Shown here piece after piece: positions 11,700-23,097 of a DNA stretch of 64,000 nucleotides. The notes beneath the pieces were generated by a model. That model searched no databases and was not told the origin of the DNA. It saw only the letters and a program-made list of their open reading frames with translations. A program made the position numbers and the translations under genes. Every line of letters starts with the position of its first letter. Within the stretch, counting starts at the first letter, position 1. Source of the DNA: Choanephora cucurbitarum (Eukaryota > Mucoromycota > Mucoromycetes > Mucorales > Choanephoraceae); the NCBI GenBank assembly GCA_025331435.1, contig JAIWNI010000027.1:1-64000 (forward strand), written 5' to 3'.

Positions 11700-12545
11700 C
11701 AGTAATATAGCGTATGTTGAATAGAGAATATTAGGTAAAGCATGCACATATAATGCAGCAGTCCACTCGATTTAAGGGTCGTTGATACAACAGTGATGTT
11801 TCGAAGAAAATTATCACTCTCAAGTAAACAGACTCCAGTGATGAAAGTCCAATGAACAACGAAATGGCACACAACAGCAAAACCCTAAAGAACAATGAAA
11901 TTCATGACATCAATGACAACAAAGAAATTAAAAGACTTGTGTGAATCAGTGAGCGTACATAAACCATCATGGCAATAGGCTATGCTGAAATTAGTGATAG
12001 CAATGCTAGCCACATAAATATGGAATTTAGATAGAAAGAGAACCAAAAGTTATATTACAGACTACAGTAAGCGAAATGAGCTGTATTGTGTTACTTTCAC
12101 CAAACTTGCATATATATATAGCTGGATGTAGTGGATGATCAAAACGTCATGACGCACAAACATACTGGAATGCAGAGTTTGTATACCTGTTGTTTATAGT
12201 CATGTCAAATACGTTGGCCACTGCACGCTTTCAGTATAACTGTAGTCATTCACCGTTGTTGGCTAGTCATAAACACATGTCATTAAATCAGTCGAGTATC
12301 AATGGCCTCTGTAAATAAGCACGTGTAATCTCTAGCAAGAGCTATTTAGCAATCAATAAAGACAGTAGTCACATAGCTTACTCTACTTGATTATCTGATC
12401 ACAATTGATGGTCATCAATGGATGTCTATCAATCGATTAGCTAGATCCGTCAACAAGCTAGCAATTGTCCCTATGCTAATGAAGTGGTTAAAGCACCCTG
12501 AACAACTTTCTTGTACTTGTAAGAATAATGTTCGACTAGTGGCCA
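11700..12545 (-). repeat. Partial copy of Omega (outer segment)
   Basis: Corresponds to the reverse complement of about 4240-5180 and to 1-720. It includes the CAGCAGTCCACTCGATTTAAG block at about 11757, AATGGCACACAACAGCAAAA at about 11861-11880, and the segment with TCTACTTGATTATCTGATCAC near 12400. After about 12545 the similarity ends. There is no gene in it. Confidence 0.7.
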
Positions 12546-12649
12546 TGGCGTGTTTTATAAATATAGCCGCATATCCCTAGCAAACAGGATCAAATTATTA
12601 TTTTATGACAAACAAATGATAGTGTTTGCTTTTTGTACAAATTTGGAGA

Positions 12650-14207
12650 GGGTTTCTTTTTTTTTCATGGCTGTAAACTATTGTAGTCGCTTTCATGCGT
12701 CTTTTATTTTGCTTCTACAGAATCACATTGAAATCAATTTAGCTTGGCTATACAGCAAAATAATAACCATATATTTAGTTGCCACTGTTTGAGCTTAATA
12801 AATCCTTCTTACAGTGATGTGTTATCTAATATACTGCATTTGATAAAATCATGTTTATTTTTTTTTTTGCTGCATAAAAAAAAGTCTCTTTTTGATATTT
12901 AAATGAGCTTTGGCTTTTTAGATAATTTCTTTTGTTATAAATCATAGTCATCTTGACAGAGATGTAAGCTTTCAGTTGATATTGTCTTCCATCTTACAGA
13001 GTTATTTTTAGCATTGCATTTATTTGTTCAATGATAGCTCCTGACATTATTGAATGTTATTCTAACGTTTTCGTCTCTGGTTTTTTACTCATCCATTGCT
13101 ATAGAGTGAATATCTTTTAGCTTCAACTGACATCTAGGCTTCTAGACTTCTTTTGTTTTTGACTTTGTTGTTTTTTTTGTAACACAAGAATGCATTTCAC
13201 TCTTTTTATTGTGTCTTTTCAAATCTGTTGCTAATACTTTTGCGCTATTTCATAGTTATTCTTCACACTCACACTCACACAAAAATAATGATGATTGTTA
13301 TTGTAGCTTTCTATAAAATTTCCAACATTTCAGTATTTATTATTAACGAGATTATGAGATTAGAATAAGCAAGTTTTATTTCTGGATTGAAAATAAATTA
13401 GACTTCATTTACAACAAAAAAATGGCTTCTGAGATCTGTGTTATGTAGCTAAAGATATGGGTTCTTACAGGTAATATCGTAGGTTCAATCAACTATCCAA
13501 CTTGAGATAACTCATAGTTGAAGATTTTAGGTCTTCAAGTATTACTATTAATAATATCATTTTGACAATGAATGCCAAATGAATCCTTAGGAAACAATAA
13601 ATGGTTTTGCAGTAATTGGAAATCAATTTCAAGTCAGATGTTTTACATACAGACTCGAGATGAATGGAGATGAGAGTAAGAGGTTATCATTTGTTACAGG
13701 TATATGAAAAGCAACTGGTATTTAGCTGGAAGGGTGCACAGACCTCATAGAACAAGTCAGCACAACCGTCTATCATACATATCATAGTGCTAGAAAGTCG
13801 TAATCTAAAAGACTAAATTATTGCTTGAATAAACGTATGTCTAAGATCTTTAAAAGAAAAATTGTCTATCTTTATCGTACAACATTTCAGTTTCAGTCAC
13901 CAATGACTCCTGTGAAACTCGTATGAACCATCGTGTCTGATATGTGAACAGACCAACTAGATATAGATACTGTAAAAATAGAAGGAACAAGCGTCTCTGC
14001 AAAAGATAGTAAAGATTGAGTATGTATGATTATATCACAGCAATTTGGAGGCTATAATCTGGCAAGAACATCTTGTCAATGAAGATGCTCAAGATTTTTA
14101 AAACGAAAATTGATCATATAAATTTCATCCCATGGATTTAATCGTAAAAATCTCTTGAAGTCTTTACTTGCGATATAAGATAAAACCAATGTTATATCTC
14201 GTTTTCA
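12650..14207 (+). repeat. Outer left arm of the large inverted duplication (unit E)
   Basis: The reverse complement of this stretch is found in two pieces to the right: 12650-13842 matches 43805-42633, and about 13843-14207 matches 31481-31202. The right-hand pieces are separated by an insertion of about 11 kb. Similarity is about 80-88% by eye, much lower than in the adjoining inner arm. AT-rich throughout, with a (CA)n-like tract near 13265-13280. No convincing gene. Confidence 0.75.
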
Positions 14208-14455
14208 CTTGAAGAATCAATCAAGTATTTGCTGTAGGTCTTTAATATACAAAAAAAAGTAATAAATTTCATTCAGAGTTCAGGCTGTAATTAGTATTTG
14301 ATGACTACAGATTGAGTGCTTATTTATGTCTCAAATCATGAATAATTTCTAAAGCAGTAGGAACTTTATGAATTTTCCTCAGATTTTAGACTTGGATCCA
14401 TAGTACTTATATAGTTCAGAAGTATGACAGCTATCCGGATTCGAATTTCATATGG

Positions 14456-14459
14456 ATAT
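14456..14459. other. Target-site duplication (ATAT), left
   Basis: ATAT precedes the 5' LTR and is repeated at 19219-19222 after the 3' LTR. The other arm of the inverted repeat has a single ATAT (30946-30949), the unoccupied site. Confidence 0.9.
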
Positions 14460-14576
14460 TGTCAAGTCTAAGATTGTGACTACTTCTAAATTAGTATTTT
14501 AAGTTAGCTGTAGTTTAATATTAATAAAGAGCGCTCTTTCGTGTTCAAGTTACTATTACATAACCTGGATAATACA
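14460..14576 (+). repeat. 5' LTR
   Basis: 117 bp, identical to 19102-19218. Begins TG and ends CA. Contains AATAAAGAGCG (about 14523), a possible polyadenylation signal for the element's RNA. Confidence 0.95.
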
Positions 14577-14591
14577 TGGTGAGGCTCCAGG
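14577..14591 (+). promoter_or_regulatory. Candidate tRNA primer-binding site
   Basis: Starts TGG (complement of a tRNA CCA end) immediately after the LTR: TGGTGAGGCTCCAGG. The matching tRNA cannot be named from this window. Confidence 0.6.
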
Positions 14592-14830
14592 CTTACTGCT
14601 AAACTTACACAATTCCGTACACACACACACATACTACTATCACACATTCACCTGCCAAAAGGCGTCGTTTCTCGGAACCTTTATCCTATCCATCACTACT
14701 CGCTACTTTCAAGCAATCCACATCAGACAGCCCACCCAATTCACCAGATTCACAAACATCGACCTCGTCATTCGCAACGGCTCCTTCATCATTTTCTCTA
14801 GAACCAGTCAATATAGAAAGGGTAATCAAT

Positions 14831-16477
14831 ATGGACCCTACCACTTCACTTAGCAACATTTCTTCTACTGATTTCAATCAATATGTCTTCTTCGAACGCC
14901 TCCGTAACTTAGCGGTCAACACATACGAATTGAAAGATAGCCTTCGAGTTTGGTTAAAGAACTTTGAATTACAACTAGAATACGCAGGCATCCCCAATCC
15001 TGGGGATTGCATCCCTCAATTCGGCCGCTTTATGCCACAAGTGGTAAAGAACTTCCTTCCTACCATGTCTGTCGCCACCAAAGCTTCATGGGAATTGTTC
15101 AAGGAAGAGCTCCTTTTACACTTCGGGAAACCAGAGGAGGAAGAGAACAAAGAACTTTACAAACAGCTTAGAAACTGCAAACAAGCCATCCAAGAGTCGG
15201 TTAGACTTTTTAGTGCCAAGTGGCAACACCTGTTATCCATGCTGCCCACGGATCACGTTACAACAAATCAACAAATTAACATCTTTATTCAGTTGCTATC
15301 CCATCGGGAACTGCGTGCATCACTAACCACATATGTAGACATCAAATCAGTTACTAGTCTGACGGAAGTCATTAAAAAGGCAATAGAAATCGATGACAGA
15401 GCCAAACTAAACAGTGTTGACAGCCCCGCTACACAAACCCCGGTCACGAGAACCAATGAGGACCCGATGGACATAGATTATATGAACACTCACCCCAATT
15501 TTCAGAATAGATCCAATAGAAACAGAACATTTGTCCCAAGAAAAAATTTTTCCAACCAATCGCAACGCAGAGATACTAAATACAACTACAATCGCCAGCA
15601 ACATACAGATCAACTCCAACACAACAGAATGCGACTATATGATAGAAATGGTAACCCTGTTTGTGGTCACTGCTTCAAAAGCCATCGCACAATTGATTGC
15701 AAATCACACAAACCCCATAGTACCAACATGGTAACCAATAACTCGCAAGATCATCAGGAAGAAGATATGGTTGGTTTAGATACACCAACTGAATGGCAAG
15801 AGGAATCAGTAGACTTTGTGGCAGTGGACGCTATCCATGCCTTGAGTGTCAACGCATTAGATAACCAACCTCATCGAAAAAGAATCACTTCACTCACATC
15901 AGTGTTCTCTTACAAAAATCAACACTTTCGATTACTCTGGGATACTGGCAGCACCATATCGGCTATCAATGCCAAAACAGCAGAACAATTAGAGCTTACC
16001 ATCAACAAAACAACACAAATATGTTACACGGATGTTAACAATAACACAGCATTTTCTAAAGGAACAGCAAAATTGAGATTGTTTGGCGATGTGGAAATGT
16101 CATTCCACATTATAGAAGGCTTAGCACAACCTATATTAATTGGCTTAGATATAATGAAACAATGGAAAGCTGCCATCAACACTGCTAATAACACGGTGAC
16201 AATTACATTACCTAACATCAATAAAAAATTACATATTAAAGCTTACACATTTCAACAAGTTGCTAACGCAATTTGTACGAACGAAAGTTCAAAACAGATA
16301 GATAACAGTAATACTCTCAATGTTTCCAGTTTCATACAATCGTTCGACGCAATAATAGCAAAAGAAGGGCAAAAGCCAACACTAACAACAATGATGGAAT
16401 TTAATATTGACACAGCGAACCATCCACCAGTATACTCACCCCAAGACATTATCATCCGGACATACAACAGCAGATAG
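14831..16477 (+). CDS. Gag-protease polyprotein of the Ty3/Gypsy element
   Basis: The 548-codon frame starts at the first ATG after the leader. Residues about 1-200 form a helical capsid-like Gag. A basic, Asn/Arg-rich region precedes a zinc knuckle of form CX2CX3HX4C at about residues 277-289 (CGHCFKSHRTIDC). An aspartic protease follows with the active-site DTGS at about residue 371 and an ILIGLDIM-type C-terminal motif near residue 440. The frame then runs into a region that should join the reverse transcriptase but ends at 16477 after a frame change. Gag would package element RNA and protease would cut the polyprotein. The frame change lies at a run of four C (16439-16442), consistent with loss of one base. 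A programmed slip is less likely, because no typical slippery heptamer is in frame. Confidence 0.92.
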   Translation: MDPTTSLSNISSTDFNQYVFFERLRNLAVNTYELKDSLRVWLKNFELQLEYAGIPNPGDCIPQFGRFMPQVVKNFLPTMSVATKASWELFKEELLLHFGKPEEEENKELYKQLRNCKQAIQESVRLFSAKWQHLLSMLPTDHVTTNQQINIFIQLLSHRELRASLTTYVDIKSVTSLTEVIKKAIEIDDRAKLNSVDSPATQTPVTRTNEDPMDIDYMNTHPNFQNRSNRNRTFVPRKNFSNQSQRRDTKYNYNRQQHTDQLQHNRMRLYDRNGNPVCGHCFKSHRTIDCKSHKPHSTNMVTNNSQDHQEEDMVGLDTPTEWQEESVDFVAVDAIHALSVNALDNQPHRKRITSLTSVFSYKNQHFRLLWDTGSTISAINAKTAEQLELTINKTTQICYTDVNNNTAFSKGTAKLRLFGDVEMSFHIIEGLAQPILIGLDIMKQWKAAINTANNTVTITLPNINKKLHIKAYTFQQVANAICTNESSKQIDNSNTLNVSSFIQSFDAIIAKEGQKPTLTTMMEFNIDTANHPPVYSPQDIIIRTYNSR

Positions 16478-18963
16478 ATAAAAAATTTGACGAACTTATA
16501 AAACAAGGAATAGTAACAAAAATAGACTTCACTAACTGGGGCTCGAACGTTTCAGCAATACCTAAACCAGACAAATCATTAAGACTATGTGGAAACTATG
16601 TAAAACTCAACTTGATTACGATAGCCATACACTATCCGTTTATAAATTTACATGTAGCACTACAATCCCTAGGTAAGGCCCGTATTTTTTCAAAACTAGA
16701 TCTAGCCTCTGGGTATTACCAAATTCCTATCAAAGAGGAAGACAAGATAAAAACAACACTGGTGACAACAACAGGCAATTACATGTTCAATGTCATGGGT
16801 TTTGGTTTCAAAAATGCCCCGGCAGTCTTCCAATGCTTGATGGATAAAGTACTTGGCTCCAGCAAGTACAATTTCGCTATCGCTTATTTAGACGACATTA
16901 TGATTTTCAGTCAAGATATGGATACTCACAAAAAACATCTGCAAATTATCTGCGAACAACTGCAAAAAGCCAACCTGTCCATCAATTTGAAAAAATGCGC
17001 ATTTGCACTATCACAAATATCTTTCTTAGGCTTTTTGGTAACATCTGAAGGAGTGAAAGCCGATCCAAGAAAAATAGCACCCATATTAAAAATACCATCA
17101 CCTACCAACGTAAAAGAGGTGGAACGATTTCTCGGCGCAGCGGGTGTATATCAAAAGTTTATAGAAAACTTCCAAATACTAGTAGAGCCGATTCGTAGAC
17201 TAAAGAAAAAGACGGTAGAATTCCAGTGGGAACACGAACAACAAGAAGCATTCGAAACAGTCAAGAAGAAGCTTGCAGACTTGCCTTTACTGAGGCAACC
17301 AGACTTCAAACTCCCGTTCGAATTACATTGCGACGGTGCGTCTACCGCTGGTATCGGAGTGGTCCTTTGTCAACGGTTTTCAGAAAACACACCATATCCC
17401 TTAGCATTCGCATCCCGGGCTTTATCATACCAAGAAATGAAATATCCCATCAGAGAAATAGAAGCTCTGGCAATAGTATGGGGTATAAAGAAATTCAGGA
17501 TGTATCTTGAAAGAAACAAATTCTATGTGTATACAGATCATTCCTCACTACAATGGCTTTTACAGTCTTCTCCAGATAGGCAACCAAGAATATGGCGTTG
17601 GTGCAACTTTTTACAGACTTATGACTTTGAGGTAATATACATTAAAGGTGCAGATAACAAAGTAGCAGACCTGTTATCAAGAAATCCGATCAACTCCATC
17701 ACCACCACAAAATTTTGGCTGTTAGCCAGACAAGAACAACTACAACTTTGGGAAAAAGAGCAACAAAAAGATGAACATATAAAAAATCTTCGCCAATCAT
17801 CAAGTAACAACATAAAACAAATAGGCAACATACTTTACAAAATAGTACCAAAACAACAAGCACATATGAAGAACAACATTTTCATAATAGTACCTACACA
17901 TATGATCGATACAGTATTACAACAATACCACACTTCATTATTTGCAGGACACGGTGGTATCAAGAAAACAAAACACCTAATCCAAGCAACAGGATTATGG
18001 TGGGCAACATTAGATCAAGACGTAACAACATTCGTAAAAACGTGTATGAAATGTCAACAAGTAAAGGGCACCAGAGACTATCACTATCAATTGACTTCAA
18101 CAGCGTCCGATAGGCCATTTACAAAAGTTTATCTGGATTATTTAGGACCTTTACCTACCTCCGAATCAAATAATCAATATATACTAGTAGTGATTGACGC
18201 TTTTTCTAGATACGTAGAACTTTTCCCTACAAGATCAACGACCACTATGGAGTTTGCTCACATTTTCTATAACTCTTTTATTCTTCGACACGGAACCCCG
18301 TTAATAACAATGCATGATAACGGCTCTCCCTTTGGAACAGAGTTTCACAAACAATTAGCAAAATACTTATCAATTCAAACAGAATTCTCGTCACCCTCGA
18401 TAGCTGCATCCAATGGCTTAGTAGAAAGGTTCATGAAAACACTGAAAGAAATGATACTGCTGTATGTCAACCAAGAAGAAATTGTCAAAAAATGAGATTC
18501 AAAACTATCAATCATCCAATTTACGTACAACAATCAATACCATTCAGCAGTAAAAACATCACCATTTGAACTGGTTCATGGTAGAAAAGCTATTACACCT
18601 TTATCCACAATCAATGAACAAGAATCACCTCCAAAATACAGAGGACAAGAAACCCCACAGTCGCACTATGCACAAAGAATCAACACTGAATTAAACAAAG
18701 CTTTCGAAATTGTATGGCAATATCAAACAAAATATCACAACCCTTCAGAACAACCTGTCAAATACAAAATTGGTGATCGCATTTTGGTTTTTAATACAAA
18801 ACTTACAACAGCAAAAATCCCAAGAAAATTGATGTACAACTGGTTAGGACCGTACAAAATAACGAAAATGCTTTCGGAAACAAGATTCGAAGCAAAAAGC
18901 ATTGATTCTGGCAAAACAATCCACAATGTACACGTATCAATGGTCAAACCATATCACACGTAA
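16447..18963 (+). pseudogene. Pol (reverse transcriptase, RNase H, integrase) with one in-frame stop
   Basis: The pol frame becomes readable at 16447, in the -1 frame relative to Gag-protease. The first ATG is at 16612. Reverse transcriptase shows KLDLASGYYQIPI and the catalytic YLDDIMIF (about 16885-16908). RNase H follows with FELHCDGAS and YTDHSSLQWLL. Integrase has an HHCC zinc domain (H..H, then CMKCQQ, about 17930-18060), DDE-core residues within LDYLGPL and DNGSPFGTEF, then NGLVERFMKTLKEM. A TGA at 18493-18495 interrupts this integrase frame. The same frame continues open to 18963 with YNNQYHSAVKTSPFELVHG and a C-terminal VGDR-like domain. The protein would copy the RNA to DNA and integrate it. 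As it stands it cannot be made whole. Confidence 0.92.
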
Positions 18964-19002
18964 AAAAAAAAAAAAAAACCAGAGGGGGAGCAACAGATCA
19001 TT

Positions 19003-19037
19003 CTTTATTTCTTTATTTCTTTATTTCTTTATTTCTA
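19003..19037. repeat. Short (TTTATTTC)n repeat
   Basis: About four tandem octamers between the end of pol and the 3' LTR, in the element's 3' untranslated part. Confidence 0.85.
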
Positions 19038-19091
19038 GTAGATGAAAAGCAAACTCAAGAGGTCGTTGAAGAGTAGCCTAAGTTCTACCCT

Positions 19092-19101
19092 AGGGGGGGA
19101 A
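19092..19101 (+). promoter_or_regulatory. Polypurine tract
   Basis: AGGGGGGGAA directly before the 3' LTR, the expected plus-strand primer for reverse transcription. Confidence 0.8.
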
Positions 19102-19218
19102 TGTCAAGTCTAAGATTGTGACTACTTCTAAATTAGTATTTTAAGTTAGCTGTAGTTTAATATTAATAAAGAGCGCTCTTTCGTGTTCAAGTTACTATTA
19201 CATAACCTGGATAATACA
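19102..19218 (+). repeat. 3' LTR
   Basis: 117 bp, identical to the 5' LTR. Followed by the ATAT target duplication at 19219-19222. Confidence 0.95.
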
Positions 19219-19222
19219 ATAT

Positions 19223-21359
19223 CAGGTCTGAGTCTGTATCTGGGTTTAATAGGAGTTCAGGCCAAAACTGGCATTAAACTTGCACTTCTTTTTTTGGCAG
19301 TGACTATATAATAGATCCACATTAAGCGTAGCACTTTTCTTTTTCTTTTTTTGTCACAAACATAGAAAAATAAACAATGCACCATGAAAAAAGGGAATCT
19401 ATCTCGGAAAGGAAGTCTAACTAACAGGCAAAACGATATTAGAGGATCATCATCCGTCATAGATAGGGAAAGCCAATAAAGCCAAAAAAAAGCCAAAGCA
19501 GTTGTCTGTAGTGTAAAATGACTCTGGCTATAGATTAGCTGTAAACACCATGTAGCTAGTAATTGGATCCAGAAGATAGCAACAAAGGTCTGAACTTTTT
19601 TGCTTATCAGGTATAGCAAAATGCTCAAATGTATGGGAGATAGATAACCAGGAGAAATAACGAGAAAGAAAGAAAATTGATTGGTTCTTACCAAACAGAG
19701 TTAGTGATACATGAGAAAGTTAGTTCCCATGAAAGCAAAGAGTGGGCGTAATGATTATGCATGAAAATGAGATCGTGCTAATAGGTATGATTCAATAAAG
19801 AAAGTTAGGCTAATGCCTCAGATTTTGTTTAAAAGAAAAGACTCTTATTTCGCATTTTTTTTCTCTTTTCTTTTTCTTTAGTTTCATTCAAACTACAAAG
19901 TCATTTATACTACAAAACCTCTAAAACTGCAAAAACCACTTTTGATCTATCTCTCTTCACTTGTCATGGTGCTCTCTCATTGTCTTGGTCTTTCTTTTCT
20001 TTCAAGCAAGCTGTCAGATTAGTTCTCTTTGTTCCTTTTGTCATCACTTGGTATGATCATCATTTTTCTCTTTTCACGAATTTACTTTATCTTTTCTAAT
20101 AGTCTAATTCTAACTAACTCAAATCTAAAACACAAACCCCATAGGTCTCAATCTCCAACGCCTCTCTATTCATCTATCTGTCTGGCATGCTCAAAGTCTT
20201 GGGTCTTCCTCTCTGTCTTTCAGTATCTGCGGCATCCGCCAGGGTACGACGCTTCGGCAAAAGGCTACTAGCTACTCTGGGCCATGAAGGTAGGCTTTAG
20301 CCTAACTTGTAGGCCCGTTAGGGGTAGGGTAACAGGGGAGGGAGGATCCATACTTTTCAAGGCGATTTACGTTATGGTCTTTATTGGCTGACTCTTTATG
20401 GTTTCCTTGGATGACTCTCTATAATCTCTTTGGCTGGCTTTTCGCGTCTTTGTTTTGCTCTTTGTTCTGCTCTTCTTTCTCATTCACAAGCAAAAAATCC
20501 AAAAAAAAAACCAACAACGAAATAGTCAATGTCTATTTGCTTTTCTGTCTCTATATTTCTTATTGCTTCAAGCCACTCTCCTCTGTTATTTTACATCAAA
20601 AAAGCTCTAGTCACTTCACATCATATTCTACTCAATTCATTGGACAATTTTTTTTTGTACTTGTTGGCAAAATTTATAAAAAAACCTTAATAAACATTAC
20701 TTTACTATCATACTGAAAAAGAAAGCAGAAAAAGAATACTCTTATATCATACTTTTTCTTTGTAATTGAGACTAAATTATACTCAAACTTTTGAAAAAAT
20801 AAGAAAAAAAAAAGAAACCTGGAATTAATGTGTGAGACTTGAGCGAAAACTTACACTTTTCTTGTTAGACAAAAACTGCAGTTGAGCCAACGACTCTGAC
20901 AATAGCCACGATACCTCTTCTTCAGTAATTTAAGCATTCTTTGAAGCGTCTCAAAGCTGTTTGTACCTTTTATAATGGATCGATCGATTCAAGCAAACAA
21001 AGAAAAAAGGGGGAAGCGGTATCATGATTTTGTCAAACAAACAAAAGTTTGACTTTTTTTTGCTTGGTATTTCTCTCAAGTATTCTTTTTGTTGTTGTTG
21101 TCACTATTCTTTCTCTATACTCATTGCTATTTTATTACGTCTATAGTAAGATGCAGAGTCTTTTTCCTTTTTGTCAATCTCGACTGTGATTTCTTTTTTT
21201 TTTTTTTTTTGGAAGAATGGCGAATGCTTCTAAGATCCCGTTACAAAGCACATGAGCTTGAGCTCATTTCAACTTTTTTCTCTCTTTATGCAAAATGTAA
21301 TCATTTTATTAATTTGTAAAACAGAACAAAAATAAAAAGGATGAAATGTGATTTAGCTT
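19223..21359. other. Arm DNA without a supported gene
   Basis: Mirrors 28811-30945. Long pyrimidine-rich tracts (19850-20240, 20440-20760, 21050-21320) and one GC-richer patch (20225-20350) stand out. Open frames here (including one of 145 codons at 19257-19694 on the minus strand) have biased composition, no recognised domain, and no independent copy to test for selection. Confidence 0.5.
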
Positions 21360-21581
21360 GTGAGTAACTTTTCGTCAAAAGGAAGCAAAACCAAAAGCTG
21401 GCAATAGGATAGTGTTCGGGCGAATGGCATAACCGAGTGTGTTCTAGCTAGTGTCAAGCATCTATTGTCAAACATCTGGCTATGGTCTGGCAGATATAAA
21501 TACACTAAATCTCAACAGAAACATATATTTGCAAATCAAAAACAATAAAAATAGTGTCATTGTCTTTGTAGTCATCATGTC

Positions 21582-21811
21582 TAAGCCATAAGCCATAAGC
21601 CATAAGCCATAAGCCATAAGCCATAAGCCATAAGCCATAAGCCATAAGCCATAAGCCATAAGCCATAAGCCATAAGCCATAAGCCATAAGCCATACCATA
21701 AGCCATAAGCCATAAGCCATAAGCCATAAGCCATAAGCCATAAGCCATAAGCCATAAGCCATAAGCCATAAGCCATAAGCCATAAGCCATAAGCCATAAG
21801 CCATAAGCCAT
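21582..21811. repeat. Heptamer array (CCATAAG)n, about 33 units
   Basis: Tandem 7-bp units with one shortened unit at about 21692-21698. The mirrored place in the right arm (28567-28587) has only about three units. The repeat creates long artificial open frames on the minus strand, which are not genes. Confidence 0.97.
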
Positions 21812-22728
21812 GTAGTACTGTAATAAGGGTGCCATTGTCAACAGTAATAGCAACACCCAGAATACACGTCAAGTAGATTTATTCATCTTGAATCCCATCA
21901 CTATCTACTATTAACTTTAGCTTTAGCTTTAGCTTTCATTACTTTCATTACTTTCATTGTCCTCTGAGAATGTTATCACTTCATCATATCATCATTATTC
22001 AAAGCATGTCATTAGAATCGCCACATTCATCACATTTACGAAACATACAGTACAACAATAAGATATCTGTCATATTGACACTTGTGCTATGGTTGGAGGC
22101 ATTGTATGAAACGTGTGTTTGTATGCGTCACTCTATTTGCTTGTTGTCACTGATCAGCTTCATGCATGTCCATCATGGCATATCCACAACATCTGCCACT
22201 AACTATTGGATTTATATGACACAATCTCATGTTAATGCTTTTTGCAACTCTTCAGATGTTAATTTTTTAATCTGCTTTATAGCGCATCAGCTAAGACCTC
22301 AGTTTATTGTTCCTAATGGCCTATTTGTTTGTGATGGCCCAAATGTTTGTGACAGCTTTATTGTTGTTCTTTGTATGATGTATTCACTTGTCTTGTCGAG
22401 TGAAGTAGTTGTGATTAATCCTCAACATTAGTCTGATATTGCAATCACTATATATCTGTGTATGTATATCATCAAAAGTATACTTTTATGCTGTAAGCAC
22501 CTTATATAACCTCTTTGTTGTCATCGTTGCGTCGAAAGGTGCGATAACTTGTACCTATGTCTCTGCTGTGTATGTGCATGTTTAGCATACTCATTTGTAG
22601 TGACATTTAAATGAGCCTATTTCCTTCAGGTCTGTACAACACAGCCTAATAAAGTTCCAAATGACATTAAAAAATAAAAGCAAAACCCCAAAACAAAGGA
22701 TAGCGATAACTTTATCTACCTTTGTATG

Positions 22729-22983
22729 CTAAAGTTGTTCATACTGATACGAGTAGGGCTCATACAGGCAATCTTCTCGACGTTCTTGCGTGACGATGAC
22801 AAACATGTTGCTGATCTGGAAAAGAGATGAGGCAAACTCGCTCAGGCAAGCAAGGCCTGAGACCAGGTTTATGTCACGGACACTAGTGAATATATGCAAC
22901 TGCGTTGCTGTGATATATGATATACTATATGAGCACTTCTGTAGATAATTGCTGATCACCAGTAGGAAAAGGCAGTGAAGCAT
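22729..22983 (-). pseudogene. 84-codon conserved block of unit C, copy 2
   Basis: Same peptide as at 27394-27648 and about 84% identical to that at 9381-9635. Contains LACLSEFASSLFQISNMFVI and ends YEPYSYQYEQL. The T-rich tract and AG before it look like an exon start. Unknown family. Confidence 0.4.
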
Positions 22984-23097
22984 GAGCTAAAAAGAAAAAC
23001 AAAAAAAAAGCGTGTCTGAGCACGGATGACTCTCAACTTGCTGAGCCTAAAAACTTCATCTCTCTCTCTCTATCTCTCTTTTTCATTCAAACATTTG

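Larger units (their letters stand above)
14460..19218 (+). mobile_element. Ty3/Gypsy LTR retrotransposon, recently inserted, defective
   Basis: The 4,759-bp element has 117-bp LTRs identical to each other. Each begins TGTCAAGTC and ends AATACA. A candidate primer-binding site directly follows the 5' LTR (14577-14591, TGGTGAGGCTCCAGG). A polypurine tract (AGGGGGGGAA, about 19092-19101) directly precedes the 3' LTR. Gene order is Gag, protease, reverse transcriptase, RNase H, integrase, the order of Ty3/Gypsy. Coding capacity is broken by a frame change at about 16440 and a stop at 18493-18495. Insertion into the left arm of the inverted repeat is shown directly by the empty site in the right arm. 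Confidence 0.95.
14208..23097 (+). repeat. Inner left arm of near-identical inverted repeat
   Basis: Apart from two additions, this arm is the reverse complement of 27280-31201. Paired positions sum to about 50168-50169 from the retrotransposon to the heptamer array, and to about 50377 beyond it. The additions are the LTR retrotransposon (14460-19218 plus its 4-bp duplication) and about 208 bp of extra heptamer repeats. One further 1-bp difference was noticed (an extra T at about 20357). The outer end is sharp at 14207/31202, and the inner end lies at about 23097/27280. It contains unit C from 21360 and long pyrimidine-rich stretches. Open frames inside it (for example 21970-22431) are identical in both arms simply because the arms are identical, so this is not evidence of coding. 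Confidence 0.88.
21360..23097 (+). repeat. Unit C, copy 2 (truncated at the inner end of the arm)
   Basis: Homologous to about 8210-9735 and identical, apart from the heptamer array, to 28810-27280. It stops at about 23097 in the middle of unit C, where the mirrored copy continues into the rest of C. So this copy lost its right half at the inverted-repeat junction. Confidence 0.8.

Noticed and set aside
14686..14877. Antisense frame over the Gag start
   Set aside because: Shadow of the Gag coding sequence on the opposite strand.
20225..20350. GC-richer patch with TAGGGTAACAGGGG, resembling a homing-endonuclease site
   Set aside because: The match to the known 18-bp site is poor and no endonuclease gene is nearby.
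21582..21811. CRISPR-like or telomere-like array
   Set aside because: Units are uninterrupted heptamers with no spacers, and the unit is not a known telomere motif.
21480..21872. Long minus-strand open frames of WLMAYGL repeats
   Set aside because: They are the translation of a 7-bp tandem array, whose unit length keeps all frames open; no independent coding evidence.
21970..22431. 153-codon frame conserved in both arms (also 27946-28407)
   Set aside because: Perfect conservation comes from the near-identical arms; the diverged third copy of unit C does not preserve the frame.
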